A DNA stretch of 64,000 nt from CAVXHQ01 sp963761735 (GTDB lineage: Bacteria; Pseudomonadota; Alphaproteobacteria; Rhodobacterales; Rhodobacteraceae), in assembly GCA_963761735.1 (NCBI GenBank), contig CAVXHQ010000003.1, forward strand, positions 744,001 to 808,000, in the 5' to 3' direction. The position numbers were made by a program, and so were the translations under genes. Under the pieces are notes generated by a model. The model had not been told where the DNA came from, did no database searches, and saw only the letters and a list, made by a program, of their open reading frames with translations. This document shows, one piece after another, positions 51,617 to 60,677 of this stretch; within the stretch, counting starts at the first letter, position 1, and every line of letters begins with the position of its first letter.

Positions 51617-52607
51617 CGTAGATGACCTCGAGGCTGGCCTTGGGTGCCGCGTTCTTGCCGCGCATGTCGATGTCGGTGGCGGGCACCAGTTGATAATCGC
51701 CACCGGTATCCTTGGCGTCGAACAGGCCAGCAACCCGTCCTGGTCGAGCGGCGTCGGGCGCACCGGTGGCGCAATGCCAACGGCATCGGCAAGACCGGCG
51801 AACATCGGGCCCCACTGGCTCTCGTTGGTGCCGACGATATGGTAGTTGGCGGACTTCTTGCGCAGGTCGTCGTCCTGCGGGATCGCGGCCAGCACGGGGA
51901 TCTTGACCGCTTCGGCGAATGCCTGCGCCTCGCCCGAGCCGTCGTCCTTGTTGATCACGAGGCCCGCGACGCCGACGTTACCGCCCAGCTTGCGGAAATA
52001 TTCCACCGCCGAGCAGACGTTGTTGGCGACATAGAGCGATTGCAGGTCGTTGGAGGCAACGAGGATGACCTTTTGCGCCATGTCGCGCGCGATCGGCAGG
52101 CCGAAAGCCGCCGCAGACCACGTCACCGAGGAAATCGAGCAGGACATAATCGAAGTCCCAGTCGTGAAAGCCAAGTTTTTCCAGCAGTTCGAACCCGTGG
52201 ATGATGCCACGTCCGCCACAACCGCGACCCACTTCCGGCCCGCCGAGTTCCATCGCGAACACACCGCCGCGCTTGAAGCAGACGTCGCCGATCTTCACCT
52301 CTTCGCCCGCCAGCTTCTTCTTGGCGGAGGTTTCGATGATCGTGGGACAGGCCTTGCCGCCGAACAGCAGGCTCGTCGTGTCGCTCTTGGGATCGCAGCC
52401 GATCAGCAGCACGCGCTTGCCCATCTCGGCCATCATGTGGCTGAGGTTTGCCAGCGTGAAGGATTTGCCGATGCCGCCCTTGCCGTAGATCGCGATGATC
52501 TGGGTCTTGGACGTCGGCTCTCCCTGCGGCACCTCGAGGTCGGGCGCATTGGCCTCGTCGCGCAGGTTCTGGTCGTAATCCTTGAGGTTCGGGATATCGA
52601 GGGTCAT
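51606..52607 (-). CDS. bchX: Chlorophyllide a reductase Fe protein (two apparent frameshifts)
   Basis: BchX is the NifH-like reductase for BchYZ. N-terminus 'MTLDIPNLKDYDQNLRDEAN', P-loop 'IYGKGGIGKSFTLANLSHMM', 'IGCDPKSDTTSLLFGG', and cluster Cys in 'GRGCGGRG' and 'LGDVVCGGF'. After this the frame shifts at 52104-52106 (an extra A/T; CGGCTTTCGG should be CGGCTTCGG) and again near 51725 (one missing base in GCCCTG), then ends 'PKASLEVIYDDA'. Both shifts are in short homopolymers and both sides match BchX, so sequencing error is likely. ATG overlaps the bchC stop. Confidence 0.9.
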
Positions 52608-53543
52608 TGGATTTCGCTCCAGTCGAGGCACATCTTGAGGCAGGCGGGATCGTCGAACGCCGTCGGATAGGCGGTGGCCGCATCGCGGTGCCGGGGCGGT
52701 GTGAGTGATCAGGCCCGCGAGGCTGAGGGTGCCGTCGTGGACGAGGCGCGCGGTGGCGGCCATGTCGGCGGGCTGACCATTCGGCGCTGATGCGCAGGCG
52801 CGCCTCGCGCATGAACGCGGGCGGGAAGGCAAAGCAGGGCGGGCGGCGTAGAACCCGGCAAGGACGATCTCGCCGCCTTTGGTGAGCCGTCCGATCCAGT
52901 CGTTCAGCAGATCGCCGCGCCCGGAGGCATCGACGATGGTGCCGTAGTCCTTGCGGGCATCGCTGTCGGGCGTGATGACATCATAGCCCTGCGCACCGGT
53001 GGCGCGGGCCGGGTTCACCTCCCACACCGTGGGGGCGGCGCCGGTGGCCACGGCAATCCGTGCCATCAGACGGCCAAGAACGCCGTGACCGACGATAAGA
53101 TCGGGGTGACGGGCATCGTCACCGGCAACGGCGCGATAGGCGGTAGCGGCAAGCGCCAGAAGCGCGCCATCGGCACCCAGGGCGGCATCGACGGGCGTGA
53201 CGCGGGAGGCCGACGTCACCAGCCTGCGGGCCGAGGCACCGAACAGCCCGTGGGCATCGGTGTAGCAGGACGCACCCGGCACGAAGACCCGGGTGCCGAT
53301 CCTGACGCCTGCATCGGCACCGGCCTCGACGACCTCGCCCACGGCCTCGTAGCCCGGCACCAAAGGATATCCCATGCCCGGAAACGTCGGCATCCTGCCG
53401 GTCCAGAAAAGGTTTTCGGTTCCCGTCGAAATCGCGGACCGCGCCACATCGACCACCACGTCTCCCGCCGAAGGCGGTGTAACCGACAGCGACCCGAGGG
53501 CGATATCGCCCGGCGCGGTCATGATCACGGCAGTGGTTTCCAA
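52604..53543 (-). CDS. bchC: Bacteriochlorophyllide a dehydrogenase (three apparent frameshifts)
   Basis: BchC oxidises the C3 hydroxyethyl group to acetyl. Zinc-free medium-chain dehydrogenase type: 'METTAVIMTAPGDIALGSL' to 'STGTENLFWTGRMP', 'PGYEAVGEVVEAG' and the Rossmann start 'LIVGHGVLGRLMARIA'. Three single-base shifts are inferred: near 52840 (one missing, after 'LAGFYAA'), near 52776 (one extra, before 'QPADMAATARLV') and near 52690 (one extra, before 'AATAYPTAFDDPACLKMCLDW'). With them the protein is full length and stops at TGA 52606-52604, overlapping bchX. First gene of bchCXYZ-puf. Confidence 0.9.
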
Positions 53544-53606
53544 AGCTCGGGCCTTTCAGGCTTCACAGGAACGCGTGGTTCGGAATCAGCGTCGCTGCAT
53601 CCGTAC

Positions 53607-53624
53607 TGTCAGCTTAACGTTACA
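53607..53624. promoter_or_regulatory. PpsR/CrtJ operator 1 upstream of bchC
   Basis: TGTCAGCTTAACGTTACA, exact TGT-N12-ACA, eight bases from the second site. This spacing is that of the R. capsulatus and R. sphaeroides bchC operators, where bound tetramers cooperate. Confidence 0.92.
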
Positions 53625-53632
53625 GTTTACGG

Positions 53633-53650
53633 TGTCAATTGATTTGGACA
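53633..53650. promoter_or_regulatory. PpsR/CrtJ operator 2 upstream of bchC
   Basis: TGTCAATTGATTTGGACA, exact TGT-N12-ACA, lying between the crtF stop and the first site. The pair should shut off bchCXYZ and, by read-through, puf in oxygen. Confidence 0.88.
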
Positions 53651-53658
53651 GATCGCCG

Positions 53659-54786
53659 TCACTTAGGCCGGACGGCCTCGATCACCGTGGTCACGAACGG
53701 ACGTCTGGACCCATGCACCCGTGGCGCCCCAAAACCGGCAGCAGTCAACAGGGCAAGGATTTCGGCGGCGGACCGGGCGCGACCGGTCCGCATGGCGAGG
53801 CAATATAACGCGAAATAGGCGTCGCCCGGGCGGGACGGCGAGCCGCCCCCGGTCATCGGTTCTGACACGATCAGACGTCCGCCGGGGGGCAGGGATGTGT
53901 AAACCGCAGACAACAGCGCCGCGACGGTGGCGTCGTCATGGTCGTACAGAACCCGCACGAGAGAGATGGTGTCGGCGTGCCTCGGCAGCGGATCGTCGCG
54001 GAACGATCCGGGGTGCAGACGGATACGCTCGTGCAGGCCGATCGCGGCAAGGCGCGTCGTCGCGGCATCGGTAACGGCGGGCAAATCGAACAGCGTCAGG
54101 GCGATATCGGCGTGCCGCGCGGCGACCGCCGACAGGAATGCGCCGGTGCCGCCGCCGATGTCCATCAGATGCCGGGTACCGCGCAGCGACACCGCGTCGA
54201 GCGTATCCTGCGCGACGAGGGACTGACTGTCGGTCATCAGCTGCGAATAGCGGGCGGCGGTGTCGGGATCCTGCGCCGCACCGGCACCGAAGATATAGGG
54301 CCAGAACGCCGCCAGTTCCGTCTCGGTTTCGCCCCGGAAAAAGGCGACCGGATCGGCAAGATCGCGGTACAGCACGGCGTGATGGCGGATCATCCCGTCC
54401 AGCCCCGGAACGCCCGCAAGGGCGGCGCCACGGGTGGTCAGCGCGATCCGCGCGCCCTTGCGTTGCAACAGGCCCAGCGACATGCCAGCGTTGAGCAGGA
54501 TTTGCGTCCGGTCCTGCGGCGCCGCGCAAAGCGCCGCGATTTCGGGCACGGTCAGCGGGCCGTCGAGCAGCCTTTCGGGGATGCGGAACGCGACCAGCGC
54601 CTGAAGGATCTGCGAATGGCAAAAACCCGCGACGAGATCGAACATCGCCGCGCCTTCGCGCCGCACGAGGCGCCGCGTCAGCGGAAACCGCGCGGCCCAT
54701 GCCTGAAACCGGGGGTTGGCGAGCAGGCGCGTCAGGCGGCTGCCACGGGCGGGCGATTCTGGCGGATGCAGGCCGACGTCAGCCAC
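53659..54786 (-). CDS. crtF: Demethylspheroidene O-methyltransferase
   Basis: CrtF methylates the C1 hydroxyl of demethylspheroidene. The 375-residue protein has an N-terminal dimerisation/winged-helix half ('FDLVAGFCHSQILQALVAFRIPERL') and SAM motif 'HLMDIGGGTGAFLSAVAARH' (about 200-220), then 'ISLVRVLYDHDDATVAALLSAVY' with the general-base region and 'LIVSEPMTGG'. It starts 30 bases after crtE and ends just before the bchC operators, giving the crtEF-bchCXYZ-puf superoperon order of Rhodobacter. Confidence 0.95.
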   Translation of the reverse strand: MADVGLHPPESPARGSRLTRLLANPRFQAWAARFPLTRRLVRREGAAMFDLVAGFCHSQILQALVAFRIPERLLDGPLTVPEIAALCAAPQDRTQILLNAGMSLGLLQRKGARIALTTRGAALAGVPGLDGMIRHHAVLYRDLADPVAFFRGETETELAAFWPYIFGAGAAQDPDTAARYSQLMTDSQSLVAQDTLDAVSLRGTRHLMDIGGGTGAFLSAVAARHADIALTLFDLPAVTDAATTRLAAIGLHERIRLHPGSFRDDPLPRHADTISLVRVLYDHDDATVAALLSAVYTSLPPGGRLIVSEPMTGGGSPSRPGDAYFALYCLAMRTGRARSAAEILALLTAAGFGAPRVHGSRRPFVTTVIEAVRPK

Positions 54787-54816
54787 CGGTGGCCGCGGCA
54801 GACTGTTGCACCGGCA

Positions 54817-55698
54817 TCATTCGCCGGGAACGGTGCGCCGCTGCCGTGCCGCTGCGGGCACCAGCCGGTCGGCGTAGGCGCGCACCATCTGCGCAAGGGC
54901 GGCCTCGCCCGGGCAGGCCGGGATCGAGGCGATAGCCCCGGCGAGAATATCGTCGAGCCGTCCGACAGCCCCGGCCACCCCGAGACTGCGCACCGCGTTG
55001 GGCCTGCCATGCAGGTCGTCCTGACCGGCGGGCTTGCCCAGCTCGGCCTCGGAACACAGCGCGTCGCGCAGATCGTCGGCCACCTGAAACGCCTCGCCGA
55101 TGCGGGCGCCGAGTTCTTCCCAGGGCTCTGCCTCTTGTCCTGCGGCAACCGCGCCCATCTGGGTCGCGGCGATGAACAGCGCGCCGGTTTTCGACTGGTG
55201 ATAGGCCGACAGATCGATCTCGTCCTCGCTTTCCCAGCCCTGCCCCGCACAGATGCCGAACGGCATGCCGGTGCGTTTGGCAAGGATACCGGTAAGTTCC
55301 AGCGCGCGCAGCGGATGCGAACGGCCCGCGCGCGACAGCGCCTCGAACGCCATCACGATCAGGCTGTCACCGGCGAGGACCGCCAGCGGCTCGGAAAACG
55401 CACGGTGCGTCGCGGGTTTGCCCCGACGGGTCGCCGCATCGTCGAACATCGGCAGATCGTCGTGGACGAGGCTGGCGCAGTGAATAAGCTCGAGACCCGC
55501 CGCCGCCGCATCGGCCAGACCGGGCACATCGTCGCCACAGGCGCGCGCGACGGACAAGAGGATCGTCGGCCGCACGCGGGCACCGCCGGGGGCCGTCGCA
55601 TAATCGAGTGCTGCGGCAAGGCGGGCAGGCGCGCGGCCTGTGCCACCACGGCGCACGGTGGCGGCAATCGCGCCTTCGATACGGTTGGTGAGGGGCAT
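54817..55698 (-). CDS. crtE: Geranylgeranyl diphosphate synthase
   Basis: CrtE makes the C20 precursor for carotenoids and the bacteriochlorophyll tail. The 293-residue prenyltransferase has the first Asp-rich motif 'LVHDDLPMFDDAATRRGKPATHR' (about 76-98) and the second 'FQVADDLRD'; 'GGARVRPTILLSVARACGD' is the substrate-binding block. First gene of crtEF; two PpsR sites lie 43 and 68 bases upstream. Confidence 0.95.
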   Translation of the reverse strand: MPLTNRIEGAIAATVRRGGTGRAPARLAAALDYATAPGGARVRPTILLSVARACGDDVPGLADAAAAGLELIHCASLVHDDLPMFDDAATRRGKPATHRAFSEPLAVLAGDSLIVMAFEALSRAGRSHPLRALELTGILAKRTGMPFGICAGQGWESEDEIDLSAYHQSKTGALFIAATQMGAVAAGQEAEPWEELGARIGEAFQVADDLRDALCSEAELGKPAGQDDLHGRPNAVRSLGVAGAVGRLDDILAGAIASIPACPGEAALAQMVRAYADRLVPAAARQRRTVPGE

Positions 55699-55740
55699 TA
55701 TCTCTCCTCTGCGGCGGATCCGGGTGGTGAACGGATGCCT

Positions 55741-55758
55741 TGTAAGCCTGAGTGTACA
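55741..55758. promoter_or_regulatory. PpsR/CrtJ operator 1 in crtE/crtD region
   Basis: TGTAAGCCTGAGTGTACA, exact TGT-N12-ACA, seven bases from the next site; nearer crtE. Confidence 0.8.
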
Positions 55759-55765
55759 CTAATAC

Positions 55766-55783
55766 TGTAAATCAGACTGGACA
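55766..55783. promoter_or_regulatory. PpsR/CrtJ operator 2 in crtE/crtD region
   Basis: TGTAAATCAGACTGGACA, exact TGT-N12-ACA. With the site at 55741 it forms a tandem pair able to control both divergent operons. Confidence 0.85.
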
Positions 55784-55857
55784 GTTTGCGATCTCAAGTC
55801 AACAACTGCATGCATGACCGTCCGGTCCCGGACGTCGAAATCGGACAGCGCCATCCC

Positions 55858-57441
55858 ATGAGCACACGCGACACCGATATCCGCGGCACCGATCCCATCG
55901 TCATCGTCGGTGCCGGTATCGGCGGGCTGTCGGCGGCCCTGCGCCTCGCCCATGCCGGGCACCGCGTCGAGGTGATCGAGGCGCAGCCCACCCCCGGCGG
56001 CAAGATGCGCACCGTGCCGACAGCCGCCGGTCCCGCCGATACCGGGCCGACCGTTTTGACATTGCGCCCGGTGTTCGAGGATCTTTTCGCGGATGTCGGC
56101 GAGCGGCTCGACGATCATGTCACGCTGATCCCTCTGACCACACTGGCGCGCCATTTCTGGTCGGACGGCACGCAGTTCGATCTGACGGCAGACCCCGAGC
56201 AGAGCGCCGCGATCATCGGCGACGCCTTCGGCAGCCGCGCACAGGCCGACTACCGCGCCTTTGCGGCGCGGGCCCGGCGCCTGTTCGACGCGTTCGATGC
56301 GCCGATGCTGCAATCGCCGCGCCCGTCGCAGCTGGGGCTGGCGGGCCGCGTGCTGCGGCAGCCGCGCCTTATCGCCGATATGGCGCCGCATCGCTCGCTT
56401 GCCGGGCTGCTGAAGGGGGCCTTCCGCGAGCCGAAGCTGGCGCAGCTCTTTGGCCGCTATGCCACCTATGTCGGCGGTGGGCCGCAGGCGGCACCGGCCC
56501 TGCTGTCGCTGATCGCGCACGCCGAGGCGCGGGGCGTCTGGGCGGTGACCGGCGGCATGCACCGTCTGGCGCAGGTGATTGCCGGTCTGGCGCAGGCGCG
56601 CGGGGCGGTGTTTCGCTATGACACCCGCGTCGAGCGGATCGACATCCGCCGGGGTGCCGTCCGGGGCGTGGCCACCAGCCGGGGCGATGTGCGGGCCCGC
56701 GCCGTGTTGTTCAACGGCGATCCCCGGGCGCTGCACCAAGGCCTGCTGGGCGGTGCCGCAACCGGCACCGTGCCCGCCAGCGCCGTCGAGCCGCGCAGCC
56801 TGTCTGCCTGGGTTCACGCCTTTGCCGCCACGCCGTCCGGCCCCGGTCTGGCGTACCACAACGTGTTTTTCGGCGACGATCCGGGGGCAGAGTTCGCCGA
56901 TCTGGCGCGGGGCAAGCGCCCGACGGATGCAACGCTGTACATCTGCGCGCAGGATCGCGCCGCCAAACCAATCGCGCAGGATCGCGCGGGAACGCCCCCT
57001 TCCGACACGCCCGAACGGTTCGAAATCATCCTCAACGGCGCGCCTCTGGCCGCCGACACCGCCTTTTCCGACACTGCAAAGGACATTGCCCGATGTCAGG
57101 ACCAGATCTTCACCCGCCTGCGCACCTTCGGCCTGACGTTCTCGCCGCACCCGGGGCCAGCCACGCTGACGACGCCCGCGATGTTCGCGCAGAGCTATCC
57201 GGGCAGCCTCGGTTCCCTCTACGGGCGGAGCCCTCGGGGTCTGACGGCGGGTCTGAAACGGCCCCTCGCGCGGACGAACGTGACGGGTCTGTACCTGTGC
57301 GGCGGCGGGGCGCATCCGGGGGCGGGGGTGCCGATGGCGGCCCTCTCCGCCCGGCACGCGGCCGAGGCGATAGCGACGGACCTTGCTTTGCCCTCGCCGT
57401 CCCGCCCGACGGCTATGCCTGGTGGTACATCGACGGCATAA
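55858..57441 (+). CDS. crtD: Methoxyneurosporene dehydrogenase
   Basis: CrtD introduces the 3,4 double bond of methoxyneurosporene or hydroxyneurosporene. A 527-residue CrtI-family FAD enzyme: 'IVIVGAGIGGLSAALRLAHAGH' near residue 15, 'GADTGPTVLTLRPVFED'-like substrate block, 'ATYVGGGPQAAPALLSLIAHAE', and the C-terminal 'GLYLCGGGAHPGAGVPMAALSARHAAEAI'. The ATG at 55858 places the Gly-rich motif properly; the frame is open further 5' to 55786. It ends '...MPGGTSTA', overlapping crtC. Confidence 0.94.
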   Translation: MSTRDTDIRGTDPIVIVGAGIGGLSAALRLAHAGHRVEVIEAQPTPGGKMRTVPTAAGPADTGPTVLTLRPVFEDLFADVGERLDDHVTLIPLTTLARHFWSDGTQFDLTADPEQSAAIIGDAFGSRAQADYRAFAARARRLFDAFDAPMLQSPRPSQLGLAGRVLRQPRLIADMAPHRSLAGLLKGAFREPKLAQLFGRYATYVGGGPQAAPALLSLIAHAEARGVWAVTGGMHRLAQVIAGLAQARGAVFRYDTRVERIDIRRGAVRGVATSRGDVRARAVLFNGDPRALHQGLLGGAATGTVPASAVEPRSLSAWVHAFAATPSGPGLAYHNVFFGDDPGAEFADLARGKRPTDATLYICAQDRAAKPIAQDRAGTPPSDTPERFEIILNGAPLAADTAFSDTAKDIARCQDQIFTRLRTFGLTFSPHPGPATLTTPAMFAQSYPGSLGSLYGRSPRGLTAGLKRPLARTNVTGLYLCGGGAHPGAGVPMAALSARHAAEAIATDLALPSPSRPTAMPGGTSTA

Positions 57442-58307
57442 GCGCGTGTGGCACCCGTGCCGTGTCGGTGATCGCCTTTATCGGATCGGTATTCTCGCCG
57501 TGGTACGCGTGGTCGGGGCGCAAGGCACCGGAAAACCACGTTTGCCTGAATGTCGCGACCTATGGCCCCGGCGGACGGTTCACCATGACCGACCGGGGGC
57601 GCGGCGCACTGGCGCAGACCGCCGACACGCTGACCATCGGGCCATCGGCGCTGCACTGGGACGGGACCCGCCTGACCATCGACATCGACGAGGTGTCGGG
57701 GCCACCGATCATCGGCCGCGTGCGCGGCCGCATCACCCTGACGCCCGGGGCGGTGACGGGCGTCGAAATGCCGCTGACGCCGGACGGCGCGCATGTCTGG
57801 CGGCCGTTTGCCCCGGTGGCGGATATCGACGTGGATCTCGGGGCGAAGGGCTGGAAATGGCAGGGCCACGGCTATTTCGACGCCAATTTCGGCACCCGCG
57901 CGCTGGAACGGGATTTCCGGTTCTGGACCTGGGGGCGCTATCCGACGCGCGACGGCGCCATCTGCATCTATGACGCCGAGCGGGCAGACGGCAGCACGCT
58001 CGACACCGCCGTGGCCTTTGACCGCGACGGCACCGCGCGCGTCACGCAGGCGCCGCCGCGCACGCCGTTCCGCCGGTCCCTGTGGGCCGTGCGTCGCGAG
58101 ACGCGGGCGGATGCGGGCGTCGTGCCGAAACAGAAACTCGCGATGCTCGACGCGCCGTTCTACAGCCGGTCGGTCGTGGAAACGCAGATCAACGGCGAAC
58201 GGGTGACAGGCGTCCACGAGGCGCTCGACCTGCGCCGCTTTGCCTCGCCGCTGCTGAAACCGATGCTGGCGGTGCGGGTGCCGCGCCGGGCGCGCTGGCC
58301 GGGCTGA
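57297..58307 (+). CDS. crtC: Hydroxyneurosporene synthase (carotenoid 1,2-hydratase)
   Basis: CrtC hydrates the end double bond of neurosporene, opening the spheroidene branch. 'GYAWWYIDGISACG', 'IAFIGSVFSPWYAWSGRKAPENHVCLNVATYG', 'TIGPSALHWDG' and 'GYFDANFGTRALERDFRFWTWGRY' are family blocks. Its 5' end overlaps crtD. In its frame there is no ATG near the conserved start (about 57405); the nearest candidate is a GTG at 57297, so the true start is uncertain (or a base is wrong). The body is intact. Confidence 0.9.
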   Translation: MRRRGASGGGGADGGPLRPARGRGDSDGPCFALAVPPDGYAWWYIDGISACGTRAVSVIAFIGSVFSPWYAWSGRKAPENHVCLNVATYGPGGRFTMTDRGRGALAQTADTLTIGPSALHWDGTRLTIDIDEVSGPPIIGRVRGRITLTPGAVTGVEMPLTPDGAHVWRPFAPVADIDVDLGAKGWKWQGHGYFDANFGTRALERDFRFWTWGRYPTRDGAICIYDAERADGSTLDTAVAFDRDGTARVTQAPPRTPFRRSLWAVRRETRADAGVVPKQKLAMLDAPFYSRSVVETQINGERVTGVHEALDLRRFASPLLKPMLAVRVPRRARWPG

Positions 58308-58361
58308 GCCGCGTGGCCTATCCCACAGGCGCGGCGCACCGATTTTGAAAGGAGAGCGTTC

Positions 58362-59426
58362 ATGATCCCGGTTTTCGACGGCCACAACGATCTGGCGCTG
58401 CGCCTGTATGCCAACCCCGACGACCGTGCCGCAATCTGGAACGGCACCGCCACCGGCCTGGACCGTCCCGGCCATCTGGACCTTCCGCGCATGCGGCAGG
58501 GCGGATTCGCCGGTGGCCTGTTCGCGATTTTCGTCCCCCCGGTCGACGACGACGGCCCGGATATGGACGCGATGCAGTCCGGGCGCTATGACCTGCCCCT
58601 GCCGCCGCTGATGCGGCACCCGCAGGCGCAGCCCGCCGCCCTTGCCATGGCCGGGCACCTGATGGCCCTTGCCCGGCAAACCCCCGACGATCTGACGTGG
58701 TGCCGCAGTGCCGCCGATATCCGCGCCGCGATGGACGCAGGCAGCATCGCCGCGGTGATGCACATGGAAGGCGCCGAGGCGATCGACCCCGACCTCGAGG
58801 CGCTGCATGTGTTTCATGAGCTGGGCCTGCGCTCGCTTGGCCCGGTCTGGTCGCGCCCGACGATTTTCGGGCACGGCGTGCCGTTCAGGTTTCCGGGCGG
58901 TCCCGATACCGGCCCCGGCCTGACCGCGGCGGGCAAACGTCTGGTCGCCGAATGCAACGCGCTGAAGATCATGATCGACCTGAGCCATCTGAACGCCAGG
59001 GGCATCGAGGATGTCGCGCGGATCAGCGATGCGCCGCTCTGCGCGAGCCATTCGAACGCCCACGCCCTCACGCCATCCACCCGCAATCTGACGGACCGGC
59101 AGCTTGCGACGATCGCCGAAACCGGCGGCATGGTCGGCCTGAACTTTGCCGCCGTGTTCCTGCGTCCTGACGGCCAGCAGAACGCCGATACCGGCTGGGA
59201 TCCGCTGTTGCGGCACCTCGATCACCTGATCGGAATGCTGGGCGAGGATCATGTGGGGTTCGGGTCCGATTTCGACGGGGCGGTGATCCCGGCGGGGATC
59301 GGCGATGTGACGGGCCTGCCCGCGCTGCTGGGCGCGCTGGCCGATCACGGCTATGACGCCGCATTGCTGCACAAGATCGCCCATGCCAACTGGACAGCGC
59401 ATCTGGCGCGGACCTGGGGGGCCTGA
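58362..59426 (+). CDS. Membrane dipeptidase (peptidase family M19)
   Basis: A 354-residue zinc dipeptidase: 'FDGHNDLALRL' with the first metal His/Asp (about 6-10), bridging Glu in 'MHMEGAEAI', 'IDLSHLNARG' and 'ASHSNAHAL' with further zinc His residues, and 'GFGSDFDGA' at the C-terminal side. It cleaves dipeptides, often with broad or D-amino-acid tolerance. A Shine-Dalgarno (GGAGAG) precedes the ATG at 58362. It follows crtC in the same direction, marking the edge of the photosynthesis cluster; no functional link is evident. Confidence 0.9.
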   Translation: MIPVFDGHNDLALRLYANPDDRAAIWNGTATGLDRPGHLDLPRMRQGGFAGGLFAIFVPPVDDDGPDMDAMQSGRYDLPLPPLMRHPQAQPAALAMAGHLMALARQTPDDLTWCRSAADIRAAMDAGSIAAVMHMEGAEAIDPDLEALHVFHELGLRSLGPVWSRPTIFGHGVPFRFPGGPDTGPGLTAAGKRLVAECNALKIMIDLSHLNARGIEDVARISDAPLCASHSNAHALTPSTRNLTDRQLATIAETGGMVGLNFAAVFLRPDGQQNADTGWDPLLRHLDHLIGMLGEDHVGFGSDFDGAVIPAGIGDVTGLPALLGALADHGYDAALLHKIAHANWTAHLARTWGA

Positions 59427-59517
59427 CAGCCCGGACCGGCCCCCGCAATTGCGACGAAACTCTTGGACCCCGCCCCGCGCATCGCCTATGCGGGCAGCGC
59501 AGGAGGCGCAAAATCAT

Positions 59518-60634
59518 ATGTCGCACAATACATTCGGCCATCTTTTCCGCGTGACCACCTGGGGCGAAAGCCACGGGCCCGCCCTTGGCGCCACCATCGA
59601 CGGCTGCCCGCCGGGCATCGCGGTGAATGAGGCGATGCTGCAACACTGGCTCGACAGGCGACGGCCCGGACAGAACAAGAACATGACCCAGCGCAACGAG
59701 CCCGACGCGGTCGAGATAATGTCCGGCGTCTACGAGGGGCGCACGACCGGTACGCCGGTGCAGCTGACGATCCGCAATACCGATCAGCGGTCGAAGGATT
59801 ACGGCGACATCGCAAAGACGTTCCGGCCCGGCCACGCCGACATCACCTATCACCAGAAATACGGGCATCCGCGATCCGCGCGGCGGCGGGCGGTCCTCGG
59901 CGCGGGAGACGGCGGCCCGCGTGGCGGCAGGCGGTCTTGCGCGGGCGGCACTGACGCAGTTGGCGCCGGACCTGCGGATCACAGGATACATGGTGCAGAT
60001 GGGGCCGAAACATATCGACCGCGCACGGTTCGACTGGGACGAGATCGACCGCAACGATTTCTGGTGCCCCGACGCGAGCGTGGCCGCCGAATGGGAGGAC
60101 TACCTCGACCATCTGCGCCGCCGCGATCACAATTCCGTCGGCGCCGCGATCGAGGTGGTGGCGACGGGCACGCCGCCGGGTCTCGGTGCGCCGGTCTACG
60201 GCAAGCTCGACACCGATCTGGCCGCCGCGATGATGAGCATCAATGCCGTCAAAGGCGTCGAAATCGGCGAAGGCATGGCCGCCGCCGCCCTGACCGGCCG
60301 CGACAACGCGGACGAGATATTCATGGGGACTGACGGGCCGTATTACGGGTCGAACCACGCGGGCGGCATCCTTGGCGGGATTTCCACCGGGCAGGACATC
60401 GTCGTGCGGTTCGCGGTGAAACCGACCTCGTCGATCCTGTCGACGCGGGCGTCGATCACCGTCGACGGCGATGCGACCGAGGTCGTCACCAAGGGCCGCC
60501 ACGATCCCTGCGTCGGCATCCGTGCGGTGCCGGTGGGCGAGGCGATGATGGCCTGTGTGATACTGGACCACCTGTTGCGCGACCGGGGGCAGACGGGGGG
60601 CATTCGGGGCCGGATCGGCGGGACCGAAGAATAA
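59518..60634 (+). CDS. aroC: Chorismate synthase (apparent frameshift)
   Basis: AroC makes chorismate from EPSP with reduced FMN. 'MSHNTFGHLFRVTTWGESHGPALGATIDGCPPG' is the signature start, followed by 'DRRRPGQNKNMTQRNEPD'. The frame breaks near 59863-59865 where GGG should be GG (TACGGCATCCGC, 'KYGIRDPRGGGRSS'), then resumes as 'VAAGGLARAALTQLAPDL' through 'NHAGGILGGISTGQDIVVRFAVKPTSSI' and the end '...GRIGGTEE'. Both halves are well conserved, so a sequencing indel is probable; this gene is normally essential. Confidence 0.9.
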
Positions 60635-60640
60635 GAGAAG

Positions 60641-60664
60641 ACGGATATTTGAGGATTAGAATTG
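60641..60664 (+). repeat. Dispersed repeat, copy H (core remnant)
   Basis: ACGGATATTTGAGGATTAGAA after aroC matches the core GGGATATTT..GA..AGAA of the family; the hairpin half is missing. Confidence 0.4.
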
Positions 60665-60677
60665 TAACGGACACGCC

